From contig JBCCFW010000011.1 of NCBI GenBank assembly GCA_039029535.1, positions 1-64,000 of the forward strand: a DNA stretch of 64,000 bases, given 5' to 3'. The translations under genes and the position numbers were made by a program. This DNA is from JBCCFW01 sp039029535. Its GTDB lineage: Bacteria > Acidobacteriota > JBCCFW01. The notes under the pieces were generated by a model, which saw only the letters and a program-made list of their open reading frames with translations, did not search any database and was not told the origin of the DNA. Below, one piece after another: positions 52,101-61,117 of this stretch (position 1 is its first letter; every line of letters starts with the position of its first letter).

Positions 52101-53067
52101 GCCCGAAGACCTGTCCGGGCCGATGATCTCGTTCCAGCCCGATCCCACCCCACCTCTCCCCTACGAGACGGCAGGCTGGGACGCGCTGGCCTGCTGCCAA
52201 ACCGGCTGCGACGAGGGCAACGGGAGCTGCGCTCAGAGCGAGCCCTTGTCGTACCTGGTCACCGCTCGTTACTGCGATACCTCGGACGTCGCGCTCGTGC
52301 AGCAGGACACGATCGACATCCTCCGCCAGGAGTACGAAAACCACCAGAAGGTGGAGCCCAACTTCAACATCCCCACGCCTCCTCGCAATGCCTTCGGTCC
52401 CCCCGTGGAGGTCCTTCCCTACACGCTCACTCAAGTCCGCAGCTCGATGACCTACAACTTCTTGCTGGGCCGCCCCGCCGCCATCGCCAAGCAGGTTCGA
52501 GACAACTTCAACGAGCTCGTCCACGACGATCTCAACCTCGTCGCCCCCGGCACCACGGACCTCGATCCCGGCACCGAGCTCATCGACCCGGGGCGGGAGC
52601 ACGAGTGGGTCGGCACCGTGCTGAGCACGCCCTGCTGCTGGCCGAACGACCCGATGTCCTGTGATGACTGCTGCCTCGACCCCGAGTGCACCGAACGAGG
52701 AGACATCCCCCGGGCCGGACCCGACGGGATCGCTCAGACGACGGCGCGCAACGAGACGACGAACTTCCACCCCGGGCTCAACAGCCACTGGCGCAATCCG
52801 GAGCGCAACGAGGCGGTACGGGGTGCGAGGGCCAGCCGGCATCAGTACGGAGACGCGGTGGACCTCGGCATCCGCGGCCTGGACGCCCGGGTCCCCGGAG
52901 TCTCGCAGGCCGAGCTCTGGTGCATCCTGCTGACGGCCGCCGCGATCATCCCCGGGGCGGAAGCCCAGGCCGAAGTCGGCAGCACCGAATACAACTGCAA
53001 CTACGTCCCTCCCTCGGATTGCCCCAAGTGCGGGACCATCGGCCACGTGCACGTGGAGTTCAACTGA
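49114..53067 (+). CDS. Large secreted protein: dockerin-like, TSP3, Ig-like domains and C-terminal M15-type peptidase domain
   Basis: The protein has 1317 residues with signal peptide 1-32. About 35-88 is a paired dockerin type-I-like calcium motif (GDIDRSETVTSRDVVGVV; NPDLDGDGVPGDDDDVDLVV). Two TSP3 motifs follow, then several Ig-like domains (VTTETVTVAGRLSDR) and a cysteine-rich part (about 785-860). The last ~130 residues look like a peptidase M15 domain: NSHWRNPERNEAVRGA, then SRHQYGDAVDLGIRG with the zinc-binding His and Asp, and a final GHVHVEF with the third ligand. Such enzymes cut peptidoglycan cross-bridges. The catalytic helix is short, so activity is unproven. It overlaps the next gene by one base (TGATG). 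Confidence 0.78.
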   Translation: MSKLSLGRRATLVVAWLMLALFVASPPPSLAAVAGDIDRSETVTSRDVVGVVHARLGDPLGGSNPDLDGDGVPGDDDDVDLVVRAVLGETIDRDGDGIADVAELLLGTDPDRVDTDRDGIADGDERDLGRNPVVPDPVGAPGAPIVDVFPGPVTDTTVLLTGTGITDTSVVVDGGVSQVATIPDFDDGSFAVEVEIRPNRANRLAVRTIDVLGLLSSATCVVVVHDTEAPELFVDVPGNGDEVTTETVTVAGRLSDRLSGALGLGVTVDGLPAEVIVGIGTNGSFERSNVPLELGENTITVVATDVAGNAVEETVTITRVTPTGPQVRLISGDGQVGPVDSLLAEPLVIDVDRADGSPHADKLLTLEVVRSNGLLSLTGDAEGSRKLQVFTDVDGRAEVHWQLGSEAGCGNNRLTVSCADVTTPLLACASAQPGAASQINLGSGSPQVTEVDGVTPEPLRAWVSDSCNGSPGVPVTFTVIEGGGTVNRFSSVEVITSATGHAEVSFWLGPEPGNHVVEADFPGNTSRPVRFTVLGLERTPGQPTSFETRVLDNARQPIGGARCVMHVGDESFETTSDEEGRVVLTELADGPAHFEVEGAVATTNGGEPIAPGSFPHLEYELVLIPQAINQLPGPVLLPLLRPENAVSWDGQSDVVLTVADLPGLEMRITAGSMTLTDGSVPSPESPVTLSLNQVHHDDIPMPMPDGVAPPFAWTLQPGGAHFDPPVSISYPNMSGLVPGSIAYFLSFDHDTGRFEIVSSGSVTDDGSCIVTDPGDGIAEAGWGCNCPPYAVAGDCEDCDLVCLETGELVGGEIEHQRCGFFRDCELGDRLTWVLDPPDDTEGRTQESCLDAEGNRVPGRIEDTGEGSPVPRWTVWKVGEPFEIAMGVGYEASIVADLPGTYFARFTMETIRDCPPPIWEGESEVVRIGGCDDEEERPPATVVIDGFGIYRSFLASERVELSATLDNPEADPADIRWSIQPLNDLSTGDGPGYKEQEPEDLSGPMISFQPDPTPPLPYETAGWDALACCQTGCDEGNGSCAQSEPLSYLVTARYCDTSDVALVQQDTIDILRQEYENHQKVEPNFNIPTPPRNAFGPPVEVLPYTLTQVRSSMTYNFLLGRPAAIAKQVRDNFNELVHDDLNLVAPGTTDLDPGTELIDPGREHEWVGTVLSTPCCWPNDPMSCDDCCLDPECTERGDIPRAGPDGIAQTTARNETTNFHPGLNSHWRNPERNEAVRGARASRHQYGDAVDLGIRGLDARVPGVSQAELWCILLTAAAIIPGAEAQAEVGSTEYNCNYVPPSDCPKCGTIGHVHVEFN

Positions 53068-56000
53068 TGTCCAGTCGACTCCACGCTCTCGTCGTCCTCG
53101 GCACGATGCTGCTCGTCGCCTCCCCGACGGGCGGGCAGACTCTCGATGAACGCTGTGAGCTCACCGTCGACGGTCGCACCGTCCAGGTGAGCTCCGACGG
53201 CAGCTTCCTCATCCCCAACATCGCCTCCCCCGACGAAGCTCCCGCCGACTTCCTCAGCGACGACTTCAAGCGCCTGGTCGGCACCTGCGACTTCGAGACC
53301 GGGCTCCTCAACGTCTTCTCCGAGCCCTTCCAGATCCTCGGTGGTCAGGCCGTTCAGGTCGGCAGCCTCACCTTCACGGAGCAGCCTCCACCGCTGACCG
53401 AGTCGCTCGCGACCAGCATCGATCCGCTCGTTCTCACGAGCCTCGGCGCGACGGCTCAGGTGACGGCCCTCGCGACCTTGCCCGACGACAGCACCCGCGA
53501 CGTCACGGCGCGCACGGAGTGGACCTCGTACCGCACGAGCAACCCGGCGGTGGCGACCATCGACATCGACGGCGAGGTCACCGCCGTCGGGACCGGCTCG
53601 GCCTTCCTCACCGCCATCAACGAGGGCGCGACCTCGGTCATCGTGATCACCGTCGCCCTGGGCGACGACCTCACCACCGTCATCGGCGAAGTCGTCAGCG
53701 ACGACGACTCAGCCATCGAGTCCGCAGACGTTCGCCTCATCGGTGCGTCCGGCACGGCCACGTCGGGCACCGACGGCAGCTTCACCATCGCCGACGCGGC
53801 GAGCGATCGACTGATCCGCGCCGAGGTCCTGTTCTTCGACGGCAGCGACACGCGGCTCGCACTCTCGGAGCCTCGGGAGCCCTTCCCGGGCGGCTTCACC
53901 GACCTGGGCTCGCTCGTGCCCCTCACCATCTGCGAGCTGCTCGGTGGCGCGTGCAACGACGCCGACGGCGACTGCGTGCCAGACGCGTCCGAAGCCGCTC
54001 TTGGTTTCGCGCCCGACGATCCCGACAGCAACGACGACGGCACGCGAGACGGCGAAGGCGATCCCGATCTCGACGGCCTCTCCACCTGCGCCGAGCTCGT
54101 CCTCGGAACCGAGCCGCTGGACGGAGCCGACACCGACGACGACGGGCTCCTCGACGGTGACGAGCTCCGTCACGGCACCGACCCCACCGATCCCGACAGC
54201 GACGACGATGGTCTCCTCGATGGCGACGAGGTCGACCTCGGCACGGATCCCCTCGTGCCGGACAGCCTCGCGCCTCGACTGGTCGTGCTGGGCCCCGATC
54301 CGTCGACGGCCTTGGAGCACGGCTCGAGCCTGTCGCTGACCGTCAACTTGGAAGATGACGGTCGCGCCACCGCCGAGCTGCGGGTCGACGGCGCCGTGCG
54401 CAATCTCGTCGACGAGGGAGAGACGGCGGCGGACGTCCCCCTGCCCGAAGAGGGCACGAGCGTCGTCATCGATGTCGTGGCCACCGACACCAACGGCAAC
54501 GGAGCCAGCGTCAGCCTCAGCTACCCTCTCGTCGCCATGCGAATGGGAAGCGTGGGCGGTCGAGTCGTCGACGAGCTCGGCACGCCGCTCGTCGATGCCC
54601 GCGTATTCACCCGGGAAGGTCGGGAGACGACGACCGACGCGAGTGGTGCGTTCAGCATCGACATGTTGCCCGCCCGCTGGAGCCCACTGTCGGTGCAGGT
54701 CTTCCATCGAGGTGAGGACGGCGTGCGCACCGTACGGGTCACCGAGATCGCGCTCGTCGACGCGACCGACGCAGACCTCGGCGACGTCGTCGCGGAACGC
54801 ACCGAGGGCGCTCCCTTCCCGCAAGAGCTGCGCTTCTTCGGCAACTTCCTCAACGAGCTCGCCCTCACCGATCACGACGGCGACGGCACCATCGACGCGC
54901 TCGGCCTGCGGGGCGACCGCGTGCTGGAGCTCATCCCCTCGGCCTTCTTCGGCGAGCGCTTGCCCGCCACGACCCGCGACCTCGGCGGCATCCTCGACGA
55001 CCTGGTGGTCGCGGACTGGAACCTCGACGGTCTTCCCGATCTCGCGTTCTCGACCATCGACCTCGGCATCGTCGACATCCCGATCCTCCTCGCCGATGGG
55101 ATGAGCTTCACGGACGCTCCCTCGGCACCGCTCTCGTTCTCGCCTCGCGTCCTGCACGCCGACGACGTGAACCTCGATGGTGCTCCCGACCTGCTCGCCT
55201 TGGAGTTCAACACCTCCGTCGTGCAGGTGTTGCTCGGCTTGGGGAGCGGTCAGTTCGAGCCGGCGATCGCCCAGGAGCTCGGCGTGATCATCGATGACTT
55301 CACCACCGTCGATCTCGACGCGAGCGGTGGGGTCGACTACGTGGTCGCGACCGGCTTCAACCAACCGCTCCAGTGGGTCCCCGACGACGGCCTGGGCGGC
55401 TTCTCCCCGGCCGTCGAGATGGACATCATCCGCCCGCGCAGCACGCCCGAGTTCCTCCATCTCGACGACGACGACGTCCCGGATCTCGCGTACATCTCCT
55501 CCGGTTTCCCGCAGACGGTCGAGCTCGTTCTCGGCGTCGGCGACGGGAGCTTCTCGAATCTCGCCACTCTCACGCCTGACGACCCGGTCGACCTCCGCGT
55601 GACCGACCTCGACGGCGACGGCAACCTGGACGTCCTCGTCCCCAACGCCGACTTCGAAGGGGTCGGCCCCGCCTTCTTCTCCTTCTACTTCGGGCAGGAA
55701 GACGGCAGCTTCCTCGAGGGCACGCCGATCCAGAGCGCGACCGGCCAGCCTCCCGGAGTCCTCGCGACCGTCGACGCCGACGGTGACGGTCGTCGCGACC
55801 TCGTCTTCCAGGCCGGACAGGAGATCACCGCCCTCCTCGCCGAGCCCGACGGAGGCTTCTTCGCCTCCACCACCTTCGACTTCGGTCGCGAGCCCGACAA
55901 CTTCGTGCTGGGTCACCTGAACGGTGACGACGTGCTCGACCTCGTCTCCTGCGATCGTCGAGAGTTCCACGTGCTGCTCGGCGACGGCAGCGGCGGCTGG

Positions 56001-56885
56001 ACCACGAGCCTCACGGTCGAGCCACCGCGACGTCTCAGGAACTGCGTGCTGGCCGACGTCGACGCCAGCGGCGACCTCGACCTCGTCCTCGCCGAAGACC
56101 TCAACGACCAACTCTCTTACCGACTCGGTGACGGGATGGGCGGGCTCGGTGACGAGGTCATTCTCGCTGCAGGCGACCGACCGAACTTCATCGCGACGGG
56201 TCTCCTCGCCGGCGACGGTCACCTCGACTTCATCGTCAGCAACGAGAACGACGACGACCTCTCGGTGTTCCGCGGCCTGGGCAGCGGCGCCTTCATGGCT
56301 CCCGAGACTCACGCCGCGGGTCGGGCCCCGGACCGAGTGGGCCTGGCCGACCTCGACGCCAACGGCGCGCTCGACATCGTCGTGACCGGCGACCAGTCGG
56401 GCAACACCGACCTCGCCATCCTCCTCTCGAGCATCACCGGCGTGCTGGCAGCCGCCGACATCACGACCTTCCAGGCTTCGCTCGCCGGACAGGTCCTGGC
56501 CGACATCGACCACGATGGCCTGCTCGATCTCGTCCTTGCCGCCGAGGTCCCCTCGGAGGGCGGTTTCGGTGACAGCCCGGTCATTCAGGTCCGCCCAGGC
56601 AACGGCCTCGGTGGCTTCAATGGTCCCGTCGACCACGATCTCCACGACGCCCCGCTCGCGATCGCCGTGGATGACCTCGACCTGGACGGCATTCGCGACG
56701 TCGTCGTGTCCATGCGCAACGTGCTCGCGGTGCACCGGGGTTTGGGAGCCGGCGTGCTCGACGAAGGAGTGCACCACGCCGCGCGGGACTCGGAAGACCT
56801 CGACCTCGGCGACCTCGATGGTGACGGTCGGCTCGACCTCGTGCAGGTCGGATACCGCTCGGTCGTCACGTCGCTCCAGCGCTGA
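53067..56885 (+). CDS. Large secreted FG-GAP/VCBS propeller protein with Big2-like, carboxypeptidase-regulatory-like and TSP3 segments
   Basis: The protein has 1272 residues from ATG 53067, which overlaps the previous stop and gives a signal peptide (LVVLGTMLLVASPTGG). The frame stays open back to 52686 inside the previous gene. About 149-200 Big2-like (SNPAVATIDIDGEVTAVGTG). About 205-255 and 495-545 carboxypeptidase-regulatory-like (GGRVVDELGTPLVDARVF). About 290-400 TSP3. From about 590 to the end, more than ten FG-GAP/VCBS repeats (DLDGDGNLDVLVPN, DVDASGDLDLVLAED). It is co-expressed with the dockerin/M15 protein and is probably extracellular and calcium-dependent. Confidence 0.82.
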   Translation: MSSRLHALVVLGTMLLVASPTGGQTLDERCELTVDGRTVQVSSDGSFLIPNIASPDEAPADFLSDDFKRLVGTCDFETGLLNVFSEPFQILGGQAVQVGSLTFTEQPPPLTESLATSIDPLVLTSLGATAQVTALATLPDDSTRDVTARTEWTSYRTSNPAVATIDIDGEVTAVGTGSAFLTAINEGATSVIVITVALGDDLTTVIGEVVSDDDSAIESADVRLIGASGTATSGTDGSFTIADAASDRLIRAEVLFFDGSDTRLALSEPREPFPGGFTDLGSLVPLTICELLGGACNDADGDCVPDASEAALGFAPDDPDSNDDGTRDGEGDPDLDGLSTCAELVLGTEPLDGADTDDDGLLDGDELRHGTDPTDPDSDDDGLLDGDEVDLGTDPLVPDSLAPRLVVLGPDPSTALEHGSSLSLTVNLEDDGRATAELRVDGAVRNLVDEGETAADVPLPEEGTSVVIDVVATDTNGNGASVSLSYPLVAMRMGSVGGRVVDELGTPLVDARVFTREGRETTTDASGAFSIDMLPARWSPLSVQVFHRGEDGVRTVRVTEIALVDATDADLGDVVAERTEGAPFPQELRFFGNFLNELALTDHDGDGTIDALGLRGDRVLELIPSAFFGERLPATTRDLGGILDDLVVADWNLDGLPDLAFSTIDLGIVDIPILLADGMSFTDAPSAPLSFSPRVLHADDVNLDGAPDLLALEFNTSVVQVLLGLGSGQFEPAIAQELGVIIDDFTTVDLDASGGVDYVVATGFNQPLQWVPDDGLGGFSPAVEMDIIRPRSTPEFLHLDDDDVPDLAYISSGFPQTVELVLGVGDGSFSNLATLTPDDPVDLRVTDLDGDGNLDVLVPNADFEGVGPAFFSFYFGQEDGSFLEGTPIQSATGQPPGVLATVDADGDGRRDLVFQAGQEITALLAEPDGGFFASTTFDFGREPDNFVLGHLNGDDVLDLVSCDRREFHVLLGDGSGGWTTSLTVEPPRRLRNCVLADVDASGDLDLVLAEDLNDQLSYRLGDGMGGLGDEVILAAGDRPNFIATGLLAGDGHLDFIVSNENDDDLSVFRGLGSGAFMAPETHAAGRAPDRVGLADLDANGALDIVVTGDQSGNTDLAILLSSITGVLAAADITTFQASLAGQVLADIDHDGLLDLVLAAEVPSEGGFGDSPVIQVRPGNGLGGFNGPVDHDLHDAPLAIAVDDLDLDGIRDVVVSMRNVLAVHRGLGAGVLDEGVHHAARDSEDLDLGDLDGDGRLDLVQVGYRSVVTSLQR

Positions 56886-56939
56886 GATCGTCGCGAGCGC
56901 ACGCATTTTCGTGACCGCGGTGACATGCTCTGCGTCGGC

Positions 56940-57503
56940 ATGTCGGACTCTCTCGAGACCATCCTCAACGATCTCGCAAGCGGCGAGGAGTCGGCCGCCC
57001 ACCGTCTGCTGCCCCTCGTGCACGACGAGCTGCGACGGCTCGCGGCGCGTCAGGCCGCGCGCTGGAAGCCGGGCGACAGCCTCCGTCCGACGGCGCTGGT
57101 CAACGAGGCCTGGCTGCGCCTGGCCGGCTCGAAGCCCCGCGTGTCGGGCAAGGCGCACTTCCTCGCGGTCGCCGCCAAGGCCATGCGCTCGGTGCTCATC
57201 GACCACGCGCGGGCCAAGCAGGCCGAGAAGCGTGGGGGTCAGGCCACGCCGGTGACCCTGGACGAGCACATCATCGACACCGGCGGAGGCGGCGTCGATC
57301 AGGTCGACCTGCTCGATCTCGAAGCGGCGATGAAGCGCCTCGGTGAGCGGGACGAGCGTCGGGCCCGACTCGTCGAGCTGCGCTTCTTCGGTGGTCTCAA
57401 CATGGACGAGATCGCCGAGGTCCTGCAGGTGTCGAAGTCCACGGTGGAGAAGGACTGGGTCATCGCGCGCACGCGCCTGGCCCGCGAGCTCCAGGCGGAG
57501 TAA
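56940..57503 (+). CDS. ECF-type sigma factor (Sigma70_ECF/PF07638-like), second copy
   Basis: The product is 187 residues from ATG 56940. An in-frame ATG at 56925 adds five residues. Family phrases: SLRPTALVNEAWLRLAG, HFLAVAAKAMRSVLIDHARAKQAEKRGG, and the region-4 HTH LNMDEIAEVLQVSKSTVEKDWVIARTRL. It lacks separate anti-sigma genes and sits six bases before a Ser/Thr kinase gene, as does the sigma at 4.6 kb, with which it shares the fold but little identity. Confidence 0.93.
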   Translation: MSDSLETILNDLASGEESAAHRLLPLVHDELRRLAARQAARWKPGDSLRPTALVNEAWLRLAGSKPRVSGKAHFLAVAAKAMRSVLIDHARAKQAEKRGGQATPVTLDEHIIDTGGGGVDQVDLLDLEAAMKRLGERDERRARLVELRFFGGLNMDEIAEVLQVSKSTVEKDWVIARTRLARELQAE

Positions 57504-57509
57504 CCGACG

Positions 57510-60500
57510 GTGAGCGACGACCGCTACGAGCGTGCGAACGACCTGTTCGTCGAGGCGCTCGGTCTCGACACGGCCGAGCGGGAGAGCTTTCTCAGCGCGA
57601 GCTGCGGTGACGACGCCGAGCTGCGCGCCGAGGTCGACTCCTTGCTCGCCCTCGCCGAGGCCGGACGTCAGCTCGGTGATTCGTCTCGCGTCGAGAAGGT
57701 GGTGGCCGCCCAGGCGGCCGAGCTCATTGACGACGCCACGCCGAGCTGGGTGCCCGAGCAGGTCGGCTCGTACCGCGTGCAGTCACTCATCGCCGAAGGC
57801 GGCATGGGTCTCGTTTATCACGCCGAGCAGGAGAACCCGCGACGCAGCGTCGCCTTGAAGCTCATCCGCCCGGGCGTGGCCACGCCGAAGCTGCTGCGTC
57901 GTCTCGAGCTCGAGGCCCAGCTCCTCGCCCGGCTCCAGCACGAGGGCATCGCCCAGGTCCATGAAGCCGGCACGGCCGAGACGCCGATGGGGCCGCAGCC
58001 CTTCTTCGCCATGGAGCTCGTCCGCGGTGAGCCCCTCGACATCGCGGCCAAGGAGCTCGACCTCCGACAACGACTGGAGCTTCTGGCCACCACCTGCGAC
58101 GCGGTGCACCACGCCCACCAGAAGGGCGTCATCCACCGCGATCTCAAGCCCGCCAACATCCTCGTCGACGAACGGGGTCGACCCAAGGTCCTCGACTTCG
58201 GCATCGCCCGCGCGATGGACAGCGACTTCAAGACGGCGACCATGCGCACCGAGATCGGACAGCTCCTCGGGACGCTCGCCTACATGAGCCCCGAGCAGCT
58301 CCGCGGTGATCAAGACGCCGTCGACACGCGCAGCGACGTGCACGCCCTCGGCATCACGGCCCACGAGATCCTCACCGGCAAGCTCCCACGCGAGCTGGAT
58401 GATCACTCGCTGCCCGAAGCGATCGAGACCCTGTCGCGGGACGCGCCACGGCGTCTCTCCGCCGACCTGCCCGAGGACGTGCAGACCATCGTCCTCAAGG
58501 CGATCGAGTCGGACCCGAACGACCGCTACCCGTCCGCCGCCGAGCTCGCCGCCGACATTCGACGCTTCTTGCGTGACGAGCCCATCCTCGCCCGGCCCCG
58601 CAGCACCCTGCATCAGCTTCGGCTGTGGTCGCGACGTCATCGCCCGCTCGTCATCAGCGCGAGCCTCGGCGTGCTGGCGCTCATCGCCGGCATCGTCGGC
58701 ACGACCCTGCTCGCCTTCCGCGCCGCCGACCAGAGAGACGCCGCCCGACGTCAGGCCTACCGAGCCGAGCTCGCCCTCGCCGACAGCTCCTTGCGTGAGG
58801 GAGACGCCGGCCGGGCCGCCGAACGACTCGCGGCCGCACCCGAGGAGCTCCGTGGCTTCGAATGGGGCTATCTCCAGGGACTCCTGGACGAGAGCGTCTT
58901 CATGGTCGACCACGGAGAGGGCAAGGCCATGGGCGCGCTCTCCCGTGACGGACGAGTCCTGACGACGAACAACTTCCACCGTCCGACCGCTGGCGTCGAG
59001 TCACGCTGGTCTCGTCACGACGTCGTGACCGGCCGCGTTCTCGCCAGCGGCAAGGCCACCGGCTACCACGCCCTTCTCTCGGACCACGGGCGCTTCCTCC
59101 AGTTCGGATCGAACCCGACTCACTGGCACGTCATCGACCAGGACAGCGGTGAGACACACGCCGGTGTCGCCGAGCCTTGCTGCGAGCAGGAGGCACGACC
59201 GGCGGACTTCAGCAGCGACGGCAGCTTGCTGCTCTACCAGGGCTACCACACCGGAGCGACCTGGGTGTACGTCGATGCCATCGGCACGCCGATGCGACGC
59301 GTCGCCGCCTGGTTCGAGCGGGAGCGTGTTCACGTCCTGGAGTTCTCCCCCGACGATGGCCGCATCGCACTCGGGAGCGAGCTGGGCAGCGTCTGGATCA
59401 GTGACGCCAAGACGGGTCAGCTCCTGGTGAAGACCGAGGGGCACGCCGATCAAGTCACCGCCATGGCCTGGTCCTTCGACGGCCGGCATCTCGTCAGCTG
59501 TGGGCTCGACTCACGCCTCAGGCACTGGGACACCCGATCGGGAGAGCTCCTTCACGAGCTCGAGATCGACGCGACCGACATTCGGGACGTTCACTCGAGG
59601 CCGGACGGACTCGAGGTCATGGTCGCTGGCGACGACGGAGCCCTCCGCAGCTACGACCTCGCCAGCGGTGAGCTCCTGCGCACGCGACTCGGCCACGGGA
59701 GCAGCGCCATGTTCGGCCGGGAGCACGAGGGACGGCTGGTGACCGGCGACAGCGCGGGTCAGGTGCGCGTCTGGGACCTGACCGACGAGCGCACCCCCGG
59801 GATCCTGGGTCGACACGACAGCTACGTCTATGCCCTCGCCTTCGACCCGTCAGGCAAGCGGCTCGCCAGCGTCGGCTGGGACGACTACCTCCGCATCTGG
59901 TCGGTGCCCGACGGCGAGGAGCTGCAGCGCTTCGAGCTCGGCATGGTCGAGCGCCAGCAACACCTGACTCCGGGCCGACACGCGGCCTGGAGTCACGACG
60001 GCCGCTACCTCGCCGCCCTGGCCGGTCGCTATCACCCGGACATGGTCCTACGCACCTGGGACCTCGAGAGCGGCGAGCTGCTCCGCGAGATCGTGGGCAA
60101 GGACGTCGGGCGGAGCATGGTCGACTTCACGGCGGACGGGCTCGCGGTCGTCGAGCGAACCTATGGCGGGCTCTGTTACTGGGGCGTCGCTTCCGAGGAA
60201 GACGACGTGCAGGCGGACACCGAGTTCGATCCACGCTCGTTCATTCGAAGCCCGGACGACAGTCTCATCGCCCTCGGCGACTACAACGGCCCGGTCGAGC
60301 TCATGGACGCGCAGCATCAGCGGCGATGGAAGCAGGCCGGTCACGTGCAGGAGGTCAACGACGTCGCCTTCTCCGCCGATGGCCGGCTCCTGGCATCGGG
60401 AGGCACCGACGAGACGATTCGGATCTGGGACGTCGACGACGGCACCCTGCTGGCCGTGCTCGAGGGTCACGTCGGTGAGGTCTTCGCCCTCGCGTTCTCA

Positions 60501-60701
60501 CCGGACGGCACCCGCCTGGCGTCGGGCGGTCGCGACGCGATCATCCGTCTCTGGGACACCGAGAAGCACGACGTGCTGCTTCAGCTCCGCGGTCACGAGG
60601 AGTACGTCCACGACCTGGCGTTCAGCCCGGATGGGCGTCACTTGGTCAGCGCGTCGGGTGATCGGACGGTGCGGATTTGGAGTGCAGCCGAAGAGCGTTG
60701 A
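57510..60701 (+). CDS. Membrane Ser/Thr protein kinase with C-terminal WD40 propeller
   Basis: The protein has 1063 residues from GTG 57510 (GGAG nine bases upstream). The N-terminal segment 6-48 (YERANDLFVEAL...CGDDAELRAEVDSLL) is shared with the 5.2-kb kinase. Kinase domain about 88-345: GGMG loop, K117, HRD 209-211, DFG 229-231. One membrane helix about 379-402 (VISASLGVLALIAGIVGTTLL). The outer part contains at least five clear WD40 repeats near the end (FSPDGTRLASGGRDAIIRLWD) and weaker ones before. A periplasmic propeller probably senses a ligand and controls the co-transcribed sigma factor. Confidence 0.93.
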   Translation: MSDDRYERANDLFVEALGLDTAERESFLSASCGDDAELRAEVDSLLALAEAGRQLGDSSRVEKVVAAQAAELIDDATPSWVPEQVGSYRVQSLIAEGGMGLVYHAEQENPRRSVALKLIRPGVATPKLLRRLELEAQLLARLQHEGIAQVHEAGTAETPMGPQPFFAMELVRGEPLDIAAKELDLRQRLELLATTCDAVHHAHQKGVIHRDLKPANILVDERGRPKVLDFGIARAMDSDFKTATMRTEIGQLLGTLAYMSPEQLRGDQDAVDTRSDVHALGITAHEILTGKLPRELDDHSLPEAIETLSRDAPRRLSADLPEDVQTIVLKAIESDPNDRYPSAAELAADIRRFLRDEPILARPRSTLHQLRLWSRRHRPLVISASLGVLALIAGIVGTTLLAFRAADQRDAARRQAYRAELALADSSLREGDAGRAAERLAAAPEELRGFEWGYLQGLLDESVFMVDHGEGKAMGALSRDGRVLTTNNFHRPTAGVESRWSRHDVVTGRVLASGKATGYHALLSDHGRFLQFGSNPTHWHVIDQDSGETHAGVAEPCCEQEARPADFSSDGSLLLYQGYHTGATWVYVDAIGTPMRRVAAWFERERVHVLEFSPDDGRIALGSELGSVWISDAKTGQLLVKTEGHADQVTAMAWSFDGRHLVSCGLDSRLRHWDTRSGELLHELEIDATDIRDVHSRPDGLEVMVAGDDGALRSYDLASGELLRTRLGHGSSAMFGREHEGRLVTGDSAGQVRVWDLTDERTPGILGRHDSYVYALAFDPSGKRLASVGWDDYLRIWSVPDGEELQRFELGMVERQQHLTPGRHAAWSHDGRYLAALAGRYHPDMVLRTWDLESGELLREIVGKDVGRSMVDFTADGLAVVERTYGGLCYWGVASEEDDVQADTEFDPRSFIRSPDDSLIALGDYNGPVELMDAQHQRRWKQAGHVQEVNDVAFSADGRLLASGGTDETIRIWDVDDGTLLAVLEGHVGEVFALAFSPDGTRLASGGRDAIIRLWDTEKHDVLLQLRGHEEYVHDLAFSPDGRHLVSASGDRTVRIWSAAEER

Positions 60702-60838
60702 CTCCCAGTCGATGAGCTCTGGATTTGATTCCGTCGCGGCCCATCAATCTTCTTTTTCAGCCGCGATCTCGCAGAGAGCGGGAGACAGGAGAGGTCGTGA
60801 CGGCTCAATCAGCTGAGCTGTCTGGGTGACGCTCTAGG

Positions 60839-61051
60839 TTAAGAGTGACCCTGCAGCCGCCGCTCCTTCCGCCAGAGGACTGCCGCGTCGAGCACCACGC
60901 CACGGCATACGGGCCCCTTCAGTGTCTTCATCGAACACGCAGGCAGTGGCCCTTCGTTTTCGACATGTGCAGTAGAAAACTGCAGTACAGGCGCTGGCCC
61001 TGATTCGGTCGCTTTCTCTTGGAGTAGGTCTTCCAATTGCCGGAAAGACAT
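60839..61051 (-). CDS. Possible small gene divergent from hamA
   Basis: The product is 70 residues, MSFRQLEDLLQEKATESG at the start, with no recognised family. In its favour are the intermediate codon composition of the island and a TATTAT box (minus strand, 61072-61077) about 20 bases before its ATG. Against it are the lack of homologous features and a competing overlapping frame. It may be a remnant. Confidence 0.25.
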   Translation of the reverse strand: MSFRQLEDLLQEKATESGPAPVLQFSTAHVENEGPLPACSMKTLKGPVCRGVVLDAAVLWRKERRLQGHS

Positions 61052-61070
61052 ACAAACATAAGAAATCGGT

Positions 61071-61077
61071 CATAATA
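61071..61077. promoter_or_regulatory. AT-rich two-way promoter region of the defence island
   Basis: CATAAT on the plus strand and TATTAT on the minus strand overlap inside a markedly AT-rich stretch (61035-61090) upstream of hamA. No good -35 is visible. The rest of 60702-60838 shows no gene. Confidence 0.35.
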
Positions 61078-61117
61078 GGCCGAACGTTGTTAGGTCGAGA
61101 ATGGAGACTGCCGCCAC

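Noticed and set aside
53709..57269. Very long minus-strand open frame (1186 codons)
   Set aside because: It spans the FG-GAP gene and part of the second ECF sigma gene in antisense. Both plus-strand proteins have strong family evidence.
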